Shown here: positions 15,899 through 23,278 of the stretch, piece by piece
Position numbering within the stretch: the stretch's first letter is position 1
How the letters are laid out: the number at the start of each line of letters is the position of its first letter
From: Planctomycetota bacterium
GTDB taxonomy: Bacteria; Planctomycetota; Phycisphaerae; Phycisphaerales; Phycisphaeraceae
Assembly (NCBI GenBank): GCA_024279275.1
Contig: JAJRRS010000079.1
Coordinates: forward strand, 1 to 32,425
Direction: 5' to 3'
DNA: 32,425 bases
Position numbers and translations under genes: made by a program
The notes under the pieces: model-generated
Told to the model about the DNA's origin: nothing
Database searches by the model: none
The model's input: the letters and a program-made list of their open reading frames with translations, nothing else

Positions 15899-17490
15899 GT
15901 CGCGACACTTTGTGGGTTAGGGGCATCGGGCAGCCGAAGCAGCTTGTTTAGTAGTTCCGGGTCGTCGAAATCGTAGTGATCCCAATGGATCATCTGGGTG
16001 CCGCGTTGGCGGGGTTGGCCGGAGCTGAGCAGGCCGGCGGGTGTGAAGAAGACGCCTTCGAGCCGTTGTGCACCTTTAACCAGGCCGTTGTCGTAGAACA
16101 TGCTCACCATCTGGCCGTCGGGTGTGATGAGTTGTTCCAGATCATCGTAGGGACGCAGCGTGTAGCTAATCTCGCTATCCACTTCATCTTCGTGGCCTTG
16201 CTCATCCATGGCAACGTTAACGATCCCGTGCCAACCGGCGCGGTTGCGGATGACCGGGCGGTTGCCTGTGCCTTGCGTTTGGACGACCTTGGGAACGATC
16301 GTGTCGAATTTCCACGGGACACGGCGTTCGATGGCGAACTGCTTGCCTTTCTCGGGCTTGCCAAACGCCTGGAGCGCGGCGGCTTCCAAATCGGCTGACG
16401 GATACAGCCTGTGATAACAACCGCAGTTGTAAAGCGTCTCAAATGCGATCGGTTCTTCGCGTTGGTTGAGGGTCAACCTCAGGGTCAGGCCTTCGGTGTG
16501 CCCGGCCTCGGGGTCGTTGGATTTGAGCTTGGGGTGTTCGGGGAACCAGTAGGTGTAAGTCAGTTGCGTGTGAGGCTTGCCCGCGATCTTGATGTGGCGG
16601 GTGTAAGCGTAAACCGTCGGGTCGGACGGGTTGATCTCAACGATCTCCCGGTCGGAAGCGACGACTTTGCCAATGCGATCGATCGATCGATCGTAGGTAA
16701 CTTCCTTGGGTTGCTCCAACACAATCGTCGGGGCGAACGCAAGGAGCTGGTCCCATGTCTGCGCCGATTGGCCCTCGGGGAGTGTGGATCGTGTGGGGTC
16801 CAAGGTGTAGCGCACGGCAGAATCGAATGGAGTATCCAGGTCGCCGCGGTATTCTTTGGACTGGATATCCAGAATCGCCAGCGTCGAAGGGATCGCGAAG
16901 ATCGCCCAGGACAAAGTTCGCGAGACCCGGCCCTGGAGTTTGACCGGCTTCTCGATCTCTTTGGCCACGGGTCCGAGCACGTCGTGGATATCATCGGCGG
17001 TCTTAGCCGACTTAACACCACGGCGAAAGAACCAGACTCGCGCTTCGGTATCGGCAATGAACAAAGCCTTGATTTTTTCGCGGACCTGCTGATCCACTTC
17101 GATCGAGGGGCCGAAGTAGGCTGCTGACAATTCATCCCATCCGGCAGGATCGAGCCGATCCAGCTCGTTCATCGTGCTCTTTATTGCCAACTCGTGCGCC
17201 TGGTTGAAGAAGATCAACGCTTCGGCGCGGGCGTGGTTTACATCATCGCTGGCGAGCGCATCGTCCAGGTGTTGACGTATGGCGGCATCGACCCGGAGGC
17301 AGGGCCAACCTTCGATACGTTGGGCTTTGGCGTCTCGGGACTTGTGCTTCATGGTGACGTCGTTGACGCCGTCGATGAATCTTGCCGGGTGTTGCGCGCA
17401 GCCGGAGATGATCCCGACCACCATCGTCGCCAGGAAACCGATCCACACCACGGGGCGGACACCGTCAGGCTGTTGCTTCTTGAATCGCAT
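15880..17490 (-). CDS. Uncharacterised lipoprotein of the operon
   Basis: A 536-residue protein with a lipoprotein signal: basic start, hydrophobic 'VVWIGFLATMVVGII' and lipobox 'ISGC' (Cys near residue 31). The rest is soluble, alpha/beta, with the noticeable blocks 'YTRHIKIAGKPHTQLTYTYW', 'LYNCGCYHRLYP' and 'VAMDEQGHEDEV'. I do not recognise a family. AGGAG lies 9 nt before ATG 17490; the gene overlaps the aminotransferase stop by 26 nt. An envelope lipoprotein beside a membrane glycosyltransferase and an RND exporter suggests a periplasmic chaperone or an outer-membrane partner for product transfer, which is inference from context alone. Confidence 0.75.
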   Translation of the reverse strand: MRFKKQQPDGVRPVVWIGFLATMVVGIISGCAQHPARFIDGVNDVTMKHKSRDAKAQRIEGWPCLRVDAAIRQHLDDALASDDVNHARAEALIFFNQAHELAIKSTMNELDRLDPAGWDELSAAYFGPSIEVDQQVREKIKALFIADTEARVWFFRRGVKSAKTADDIHDVLGPVAKEIEKPVKLQGRVSRTLSWAIFAIPSTLAILDIQSKEYRGDLDTPFDSAVRYTLDPTRSTLPEGQSAQTWDQLLAFAPTIVLEQPKEVTYDRSIDRIGKVVASDREIVEINPSDPTVYAYTRHIKIAGKPHTQLTYTYWFPEHPKLKSNDPEAGHTEGLTLRLTLNQREEPIAFETLYNCGCYHRLYPSADLEAAALQAFGKPEKGKQFAIERRVPWKFDTIVPKVVQTQGTGNRPVIRNRAGWHGIVNVAMDEQGHEDEVDSEISYTLRPYDDLEQLITPDGQMVSMFYDNGLVKGAQRLEGVFFTPAGLLSSGQPRQRGTQMIHWDHYDFDDPELLNKLLRLPDAPNPQSVATWTGQP

Positions 17491-18703
17491 CGATTAATTC
17501 TCCTATCGCTTGCCTCTCAATGGTTAAAGGCGGCATCAGTGTCAGGACGTTACGGTCGGGGCCGGACTTCCCAGCGAGGACACGCAGGTCTTTAAGGTGT
17601 TCGAGTATTTGGTCGGTTAGCTGGGCATCTGGCTGGCCATCGGCGTTGATGACCGGTACGCCGATCATCAGGCCCATGCCGCGCGGGGGTTCGAGGTGAT
17701 CGCGTTGCGCCGTCAGGTCGGTAAGTTCCTTCAACAGATACTGGCCGGACTCCTGAGCGCGTTGGCCCAGGTGGTGTTGTGTGTGGTAATCGATCACCGC
17801 CAGCGCCGCCGTGGCGTTGACGGGGTTTCCGCCGTGGGTCGATGCGCCGGGGCGGGTGTAGCTTTGGGCAATGGCGTCGGTGGTGATGAAGGCCGCGATC
17901 GGGAAGCCGTTGCCCATAGCTTTGCTGACGGTCATGATGTCGGGGGTGATACCGAAGTGTTCACAGGCGAACCAGCGCCCGGTTCGGTTGAAGCCGGTCT
18001 GTATCTCGTCGAGCACCAGAAGCACCTCGTGCTCATCGCAGAGTTTGCGGACACGTTGCCAGTACCCATCCGGTGGAACATTGATCCCGCCGTTGCTCTG
18101 GATCGGTTCGGCGATGAAGGCGGCGGTCTGGTCGGCGTGCTTTACAAGCTCATCCGCCAGCGCGTCGGCATCTCCGAACGGGACGTGGCTCACATCATCG
18201 GGGGGGAACGGGTCGGTGCGCCACATCGGCATGCCGGTCGCGTTCATCGCCCAGCGGGTACGGCCGTGCAGGCTGTTGGTGGTTGCGATGATTCGGGGTT
18301 TGCCGGTGTGCAGCACGCTCGTCAGCAGCGCACCCTCGACGGCCTCACTGCCACTGGCGCAGAAGAAGCTACGCTTGAGATCGCCCGGTGTCAGTCCGGC
18401 CAGCGCCTCGGCTAATCGCAGGATCGGGTCGGTCAGGTAGATCGTTGTCGTGTGTTGAAGCGTCTGGATCTGCAGAATCGCTGGCCCGATGATGTCGGGG
18501 TTGCAGTGACCGGCGTTCATCACCGCCACGCCGCTTAGACAATCCAGATAACGCCTGCCCACATCATCGAACAGGTAGCAGCCTTCGCCGCGAACAATCA
18601 CGGGTGGGTCTTTGTAGAAGTGATAGACACAGGGCAACAGGTAATCGCTTTTCAGCGACAACAATTCCTGTGCCCGGCTAGTTTCGGTGGCGGCGCTAGC
18701 CAT
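17465..18703 (-). CDS. Class III PLP-dependent aminotransferase
   Basis: A 412-residue, full-length class III aminotransferase. 'LLVLDEIQTGFNRTGRWFAC' contains the PLP-ring Asp (232), and Lys261 in 'TVSKAMGNGFPIAAF' forms the Schiff base. 'SGVAVMNAGHCNPDI' and 'CASGSEAVEGAL' (phosphate-binding) are also typical. The family moves amino groups between amino acids and aldehydes or keto acids (GABA, ornithine and alanine-glyoxylate types). Its start overlaps the stop of the MqnD-like gene by 8 nt. In an operon with an acid-activating enzyme and a reductase, conversion of an aldehyde to an amine is an attractive but unproven role; catabolic amino acid use would not explain the company. Confidence 0.88.
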   Translation of the reverse strand: MASAATETSRAQELLSLKSDYLLPCVYHFYKDPPVIVRGEGCYLFDDVGRRYLDCLSGVAVMNAGHCNPDIIGPAILQIQTLQHTTTIYLTDPILRLAEALAGLTPGDLKRSFFCASGSEAVEGALLTSVLHTGKPRIIATTNSLHGRTRWAMNATGMPMWRTDPFPPDDVSHVPFGDADALADELVKHADQTAAFIAEPIQSNGGINVPPDGYWQRVRKLCDEHEVLLVLDEIQTGFNRTGRWFACEHFGITPDIMTVSKAMGNGFPIAAFITTDAIAQSYTRPGASTHGGNPVNATAALAVIDYHTQHHLGQRAQESGQYLLKELTDLTAQRDHLEPPRGMGLMIGVPVINADGQPDAQLTDQILEHLKDLRVLAGKSGPDRNVLTLMPPLTIERQAIGELIDAIQEATA

Positions 18704-19577
18704 CGATCACCTCAATCTGGTCAATTTTCGGACCGATCCCAAGCGCCTCGACACGGTCGAACATCACACGCATCGCTTGACGCACATCTTCGGGAAGATG
18801 CAGGGTGTCTTCGTTGCTGAACATCTCGACATGCTGTGCGGCACAGCCTCGGCCGAACTGACTGGCGAACTCGAACGCCTCGTCGAAGTGGTCCTTGCTC
18901 CATTGAAGCGAGCGTCGGCATGTATCTGCAATATCGTGGCAGAGGTCTTGGCCGAGCGCCTTGCGGACGATGTTCAGGCCAACCGGTAGCGGCAGGCCGG
19001 TGTCGTCGCACCAGGCGGCACCGAGGTCTGCTACTTTGCTCAACCCTTTTTCGCCGAAGAAAAGCAGCTCTTCGTGGATCATCACCCCGGCGTCAAACTC
19101 CCCGGCAACGATTGCGTCGGCGATCAGGTCGTAGCGGTGTTCTATGAATTGTGCCCCGGGGCAGAACATCATCGCCAGCGCCCCGCCGGTCGTGGGGATG
19201 CCTGCGACGGCGACACGTTTGCCACGCAGCTCGTCGAGCGTTTTGTAGTGCTTGGACACCAGCACCGGGCCGTAGCCGCGACCGACACTGTTGCCGACCG
19301 ACAGGACAGCGTACCGATCAGCCAGTGCGGGGTAGGCGACCGACGACACGCCGACCACGTCAAACGCTTCCTGCGCCGCGGCACGGTTCAGGGCGATGAT
19401 GTGGTCACGCTCGAATTTCGCGGTGTAATCAGGTGTTTTAAGAGCGACGCGATTGAACTCCCAGCCGAAGAAATTAAAGGCATCGTCGCTGTCGGGAGTG
19501 TAGGCGACCGAAAGGGTACGCTTGGCGGTGTTGACGATAGGCTCGTGTGTGATGTTGTGATAGAGGCTGGTGGTCAT
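18696..19577 (-). CDS. MqnA/MqnD-like (periplasmic-binding-protein fold) protein
   Basis: A 293-residue protein related to MqnD (1,4-dihydroxy-6-naphthoate synthase) and its sister MqnA of the futalosine menaquinone pathway. Shared features: an N-terminal 'AYTPDSDDAFNFFGWE' where MqnD has S-x-C-P-N-D-T-F-x-F; 'VGRGYGPVLVSK'; 'FDAGVMIHEELLFF'; and 'GLSKVADLGAAWCDDTGLPL'. The replacement of the Cys-Pro-Asn start by Asp-Ser-Asp is a clear difference. Start: ATG 19577 with AAGGA about 8 nt upstream, 40 bp after the preceding gene; a longer frame to 19748 runs inside that gene and is unlikely. No mqnB, mqnC or mqnE homologue is in the window. It may act on a different chorismate- or nucleoside-derived substrate or be a binding protein. 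Confidence 0.75.
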   Translation of the reverse strand: MTTSLYHNITHEPIVNTAKRTLSVAYTPDSDDAFNFFGWEFNRVALKTPDYTAKFERDHIIALNRAAAQEAFDVVGVSSVAYPALADRYAVLSVGNSVGRGYGPVLVSKHYKTLDELRGKRVAVAGIPTTGGALAMMFCPGAQFIEHRYDLIADAIVAGEFDAGVMIHEELLFFGEKGLSKVADLGAAWCDDTGLPLPVGLNIVRKALGQDLCHDIADTCRRSLQWSKDHFDEAFEFASQFGRGCAAQHVEMFSNEDTLHLPEDVRQAMRVMFDRVEALGIGPKIDQIEVIDG

Positions 19578-19617
19578 ATCTGCGATCCTTAATAGTCCGC
19601 CTTGAGTGTTTATTGAT

Positions 19618-20712
19618 TCAGTACAACCCGGCATTAGTTTGGTGTTTGGATGATTCGTTGTGTGGAGTGGGGTTATTGACGCCCGGCAAGATGAAGCCTT
19701 GCGGCGCATCGACCGGGGGTTGGATAAGCTCGGCGTTATCGCGTTCAAGCAGACGAACGATCAGGAACGTCTCATCCAATCGGGTGACACGGAGTTGGCC
19801 GGGGTCGCCGAACGAGGTGGGTTCGCCCTTTGCATCGAGCGTCTCGAAGACAAGCCGATCACCGAGTGGGAAGTAGCAAGGGGTTCTTCCGGGTTCGGTA
19901 CTCAACTCAAGGCAGCAGCCCAACAGCGTGTTGCCATACCCGGAAAGATGAACTGCGTTGGGGAATGATTCGGTCTGCAGGGAATGCAGCAGGTCGATGT
20001 CCAGAGCCATGCCGCCGTAGTGGACGCCGCGGATGCACAGCCGTTGTGTTTCGGTCATGATTTGTGCGAGGCGGGCCAGGACCGCGGGGGTTGCGAACAG
20101 GACGCCGATGCCCTGGGTATTAATCACCTGCATCGACTGATCGACGACGTGCTGGGCGTAGCGTTGGCTGGCGATGCTGTCGTTGGGCAGCTTGCGCGCC
20201 CAGCGTGGATCGAAGTCAACACTGAACGGTTCGGGGCTGTTCAGATAGCGTGCCAGGTTGGGGGCGGCTTTGGCGATGATGTGTGGGCCGCTTGGGCCGA
20301 TGAAGAGCCAGCGTTCACTGCGGGGGAAGTTCAGGTGTTCGGCGGCACGCGCGAAGGGTTCGATGAATGCCGACTCGAATTCATCTTCACGGTACGCGGT
20401 CCAGGTTCCTTCCCCGGTCGTGCCGCCGGTCTGGCCGAGGACCATCTGCTGGATTTCTTGGTGGAATCTGCGTGGGATGTAGTCGGTCAGTGGGCGCTGT
20501 TGAAGATCGTGGGCGCTGAGGTCGCCCAGCATGGCGAGGTCGTCGAAATGCTTAATGTCATTGCGGGGGTCAACGCTAAGCTGTACCGCCCGGTCGATCC
20601 AGAAAGGCGCGCCCCATTTGGGATCGAAGTGGATCGCCATCAGGTGTGCTAAGCGGTCATCGCTAATGATACGCTCGCTAAGTTCGTTGAGGCAGGTGCT
20701 CGATCGTGTCAT
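19618..20712 (-). CDS. LuxE/PaaK-like acyl-activating protein
   Basis: A 364-residue protein resembling acyl-protein synthetases (LuxE) and the N-terminal domain of phenylacetate-CoA-ligase-like AMP-forming enzymes. The phosphate loop is 'GQTGGTTGEGTWTAY' (residues 93-107). Further on, 'YGNTLLGC' (259-266) sits where AMP-forming enzymes normally have Y-G-x-T-E; the Glu is not there. 'GQLRVTRLDETFLIVRLLERD' matches the end of the core domain. There is no C-terminal small domain, and the length fits LuxE. LuxE activates a fatty acid as acyl-AMP and passes it to a cysteine. It starts inside the hydrolase stop (ATGA, 4-nt overlap). It is the probable entry step of the pathway, delivering an acid to the reductase two genes upstream. 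Confidence 0.72.
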   Translation of the reverse strand: MTRSSTCLNELSERIISDDRLAHLMAIHFDPKWGAPFWIDRAVQLSVDPRNDIKHFDDLAMLGDLSAHDLQQRPLTDYIPRRFHQEIQQMVLGQTGGTTGEGTWTAYREDEFESAFIEPFARAAEHLNFPRSERWLFIGPSGPHIIAKAAPNLARYLNSPEPFSVDFDPRWARKLPNDSIASQRYAQHVVDQSMQVINTQGIGVLFATPAVLARLAQIMTETQRLCIRGVHYGGMALDIDLLHSLQTESFPNAVHLSGYGNTLLGCCLELSTEPGRTPCYFPLGDRLVFETLDAKGEPTSFGDPGQLRVTRLDETFLIVRLLERDNAELIQPPVDAPQGFILPGVNNPTPHNESSKHQTNAGLY

Positions 20713-21407
20713 GCGCCGCCCCCTTCGCTGATAGTTTGCACGATAAAATCAGCGCAGAGTTTGACAATGTGGGGTTCCATACCACGGTAGAAGTGTTCGC
20801 CGCCGGTGAGCATGTGGCTGCTGGCGGGTGGGCTTAGCGACTCCAACCAGTGTTGTGTTGTTTCGACAGGTGTAGCGAAGTCATCGTCGCTGTAGATCAC
20901 CATCGTGGGTCGGCCCGCGGCGCTAAGGGGTGAGAAGTCGTGACGCGCGATGGTGGGCGAGATCAGTATAAGGGATGCAAGCCGATCCACGACCGATGAC
21001 ACCAGCGCGTAGGCGCCGAAGCTGTAGCCGATACCGACCTGGGGCAGATCCAGTTGCGAACGTAGCCAGTTGGAAGCGCAGTCGACTTCCTGCGCCATGC
21101 CGGGGTCGGCAGGTGATGTGCCGGTCTCCCAGAACTGTCGCATATTCCCCGCGACATCGATCGGGTCGCCGCCGCTGTGACCGACCCCGCCGTAGTCGAA
21201 TCGCAGGGTCACGCAGCCGTGGGCCGGGAGGTCCATGGCTAGTCGTTCGATGACGTTGTTCGCGATGGCTCCGCCCATCAGGGGGTGTGGGTTGGCGATC
21301 AGGACCACGGCATTGGCGGTGGTGTTGTCGGGGTAAGACAATTCGCCAACCAGTCTGCCGCGTGGGCCGGGGATGTAGACCTGTTCGCGTATGAGTTTGG
21401 TCGTCAT
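20709..21407 (-). CDS. Alpha/beta hydrolase
   Basis: A 232-residue alpha/beta hydrolase of the COG2945-like group. The oxyanion segment is 'NPHPLMGGAIANNVIERLA', followed by 'TLRFDYGGVGHSGG'; the nucleophile is Ser129 in G-Y-S-F-G; Asp near 175 ('YSDDDFATP') and His205 ('GGEHFYRG') complete the triad. No signal peptide. It overlaps both neighbours by ATGA (4 nt), so translation is coupled. Group members are often called esterases or dienelactone-hydrolase-like; here a thioesterase or editing role releasing acyl intermediates fits the context, but the substrate cannot be read from the sequence. Confidence 0.82.
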   Translation of the reverse strand: MTTKLIREQVYIPGPRGRLVGELSYPDNTTANAVVLIANPHPLMGGAIANNVIERLAMDLPAHGCVTLRFDYGGVGHSGGDPIDVAGNMRQFWETGTSPADPGMAQEVDCASNWLRSQLDLPQVGIGYSFGAYALVSSVVDRLASLILISPTIARHDFSPLSAAGRPTMVIYSDDDFATPVETTQHWLESLSPPASSHMLTGGEHFYRGMEPHIVKLCADFIVQTISEGGGA

Positions 21408-22990
21408 GGCGACGCCCCCTCGCTCATGAGAGTTTGCCGATCGCAGGGGAATTCCTGATTAAATTTGTACAGGATCATCGCCATCTTCAGCGCCTGCTCG
21501 GTGTTGCCGGTCACGCGGGCCTGGCGTTTGAGGAATATCTTCTGGGGGTGGACGTTGCCAGCGATCGAGCGCCAAAACACCTCGGCGTGAGTGCGGTAGC
21601 AGAAGTCTTCCTTGAATGTGTTTTCTCCGTGATGCACTTCGATCAGCCTGCCTTGCTCGAACCGGCAGACCCATTGGCCGTTGGGTATGTCCTCGATCAC
21701 GAATCGCATCGTCACACTGAAGCCCGTTGCCTGCGCGATTTTGGATCGGTTCACCCGGTCGGGGAGGAACGACATGAAGTAGGCGTTGTACAAGGGCGCG
21801 TCACAGTGAAGATCGGGTTCGTCCGTGTCCGCAACTTTGGGCGTCGGTGCGGTTGCGCCCCGGTAGCGATCCCGCTGGTGTTGGTCTGCATAGGTAAAGA
21901 GTCTTTGCAGGTCGGTTGTGTCGTAGGCCGGGCAGCTCAACCCTGCGGACATCTGTAGCTCCTGGGCCAATCCGCGATCGAAGTCCGGGGTGGCCATAAA
22001 GTAGTGTTCGATCGGTCGGCTGACCTCGCAGAACAGGCGATCCATCTCGGTCATCACACCGGGATCGAAGGTGTCGGGATCGACGAAACGGCCGCCCGCG
22101 ATGTTGTAGTGCGCTTCGATCGCGCGCTGGATCGTGTGGTTGCTCGGTGCGTCCGGATGGGTCAGGTGGTAGATCTGGCCGTGGAATCGTTTGTTGACAA
22201 AAGCATGTGCGATCATCGCGGAGACGTGGTCCACCGGGACGATGTTCTGGCGGTCATTCGCTCGACCGCGCAGGCGCAGCGTGATGTGGTGGCGGTCATC
22301 ATTGCCGGATTCGTGGTCGTATTGCTCAGCGAGCAGGCGTGAGGCCCTGGCCATGAGGTAGAACCCGGAGAACTTGGTGGCCCGACCGGTGTTGTATTCG
22401 CCGACGACGATCGAAGGGCGATAGATCGTCAATACCCTGTCGGGTTTGGCATGTGACCATGTCATGCAGGCGCGCTCGGCCTGCCACTTGGTTCGCTCGT
22501 AGGGGTTATGGAAGTGTGGCCGATCTTTGCTCAGTGTTTCAGGGACCGGGCGGTTTGTCTTGCCGCACTGGTAGGCAGAGCTGACCAGATGCAGGTCGTT
22601 GATGTTATTAGTCTGCGCCCAGCGCAATAGATTCAGCGTGCCGATGACGTTGGTTTTTCTTGGTTCGCCTGCGGGGTCGGTCTGAAAGCGGGTCGAGGCG
22701 GCACAGTGGATGATAGATTGGATATTCAGTCCGGTCGGCTCGGGCAGGCCCCGAACCACATCGCCGGTCATAAGAATAACTCGGCCTGACGCGAGCATCT
22801 CATCCAGATCGATGTTGAGTTCCAAAAGCATGCCAGCCAGGCGGCGCGTTGATTGATCCAACGGCGGCCGAAGCAGCACGGCACTCCGCACGTCGCGGCG
22901 CAGCAGGTCCGCGAGCAGGGTGTGCCCGATGAATCCGGTCGCGCCGGTGATCATGACCCGGCTATCGTGATTTGATGCTTGTCGGATCAT
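21404..22990 (-). CDS. SDR/thioester-reductase-like protein with C-terminal SCP2-like region
   Basis: A 528-residue protein. The first 370 residues are an extended short-chain dehydrogenase of the thioester-reductase / fatty acyl-CoA reductase type: NAD(P)-binding 'MITGATGFIGHTLLADLL' (GxxGxxG at 16-22), 'HLVSSAYQCGK', and the catalytic Y-x-x-x-K at Tyr164/Lys168 in 'NPYERTKWQAE'. From about residue 425, 'TMRFVIEDIPNGQWVCRFEQ' to 'MAMILYKFN' resembles an SCP2 lipid-binding domain. It would reduce an activated acyl group to aldehyde (or alcohol) while holding a lipidic substrate. It is the first gene of the eight-gene operon. The linker between domains ('PTPKVADTDEPDLHC') is low in order. Confidence 0.8.
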   Translation of the reverse strand: MIRQASNHDSRVMITGATGFIGHTLLADLLRRDVRSAVLLRPPLDQSTRRLAGMLLELNIDLDEMLASGRVILMTGDVVRGLPEPTGLNIQSIIHCAASTRFQTDPAGEPRKTNVIGTLNLLRWAQTNNINDLHLVSSAYQCGKTNRPVPETLSKDRPHFHNPYERTKWQAERACMTWSHAKPDRVLTIYRPSIVVGEYNTGRATKFSGFYLMARASRLLAEQYDHESGNDDRHHITLRLRGRANDRQNIVPVDHVSAMIAHAFVNKRFHGQIYHLTHPDAPSNHTIQRAIEAHYNIAGGRFVDPDTFDPGVMTEMDRLFCEVSRPIEHYFMATPDFDRGLAQELQMSAGLSCPAYDTTDLQRLFTYADQHQRDRYRGATAPTPKVADTDEPDLHCDAPLYNAYFMSFLPDRVNRSKIAQATGFSVTMRFVIEDIPNGQWVCRFEQGRLIEVHHGENTFKEDFCYRTHAEVFWRSIAGNVHPQKIFLKRQARVTGNTEQALKMAMILYKFNQEFPCDRQTLMSEGASP

Positions 22991-23042
22991 TAGTTCTTGG
23001 CCCGGACAACAAGGCTATAACCCTGATCGGATAACGCTTCAT

Positions 23043-23127
23043 ATTTCTAGGGTTCCTGCTTTGTTGGGGGAATGACTTTGGGGGGATGTTTCGTCCCGTA
23101 TAGGTATATCGGTTCACCCCTAGAAAT
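23043..23127. promoter_or_regulatory. Perfect 10-bp inverted repeat between divergent genes
   Basis: ATTTCTAGGG (23043-23052) and CCCTAGAAAT (23118-23127) face each other across 65 bp in the space between the divergent biosynthetic operon and the histidine kinase gene. It could be a pair of operator half-sites or mirror-image promoter elements controlling both directions. Confidence 0.35.
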
Positions 23128-23255
23128 CATTAGGAATGTGCAAACATTGCAGGCTGCAAGAATTGCAGTATCGCATCTGACGGATGTTCTGTGTGATAAA
23201 ACAGCATCGGGCCTTGGGGTTGTGGTACGGTTACAATGTCGGGCGTCAACAGAAA

Positions 23256-23271
23256 CCCCCGCCCCCCCGGA
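23256..23271 (+). repeat. G-rich short repeat before the histidine kinase start
   Basis: CCCCCGCCCCCCCGGA, the same family as at 15248 and 28540, ends 7 nt before ATG 23279 and overlaps the only purine-rich word (GGAA) that could act as ribosome binding site. Confidence 0.6.
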
Positions 23272-23278
23272 ACCACCG

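Noticed and set aside
16411-17127. Long plus-strand frame of 238 codons opposite the lipoprotein gene
   Set aside because: It lies wholly antisense to a gene with a clear signal peptide and operon context, and has no motif of its own.
17696-18415. Plus-strand frame of 239 codons opposite the aminotransferase gene
   Set aside because: Antisense shadow of a well-conserved aminotransferase in GC-rich DNA.
19984-20652. Plus-strand frame of 222 codons opposite the LuxE-like gene
   Set aside because: Shadow frame with no recognisable domain.
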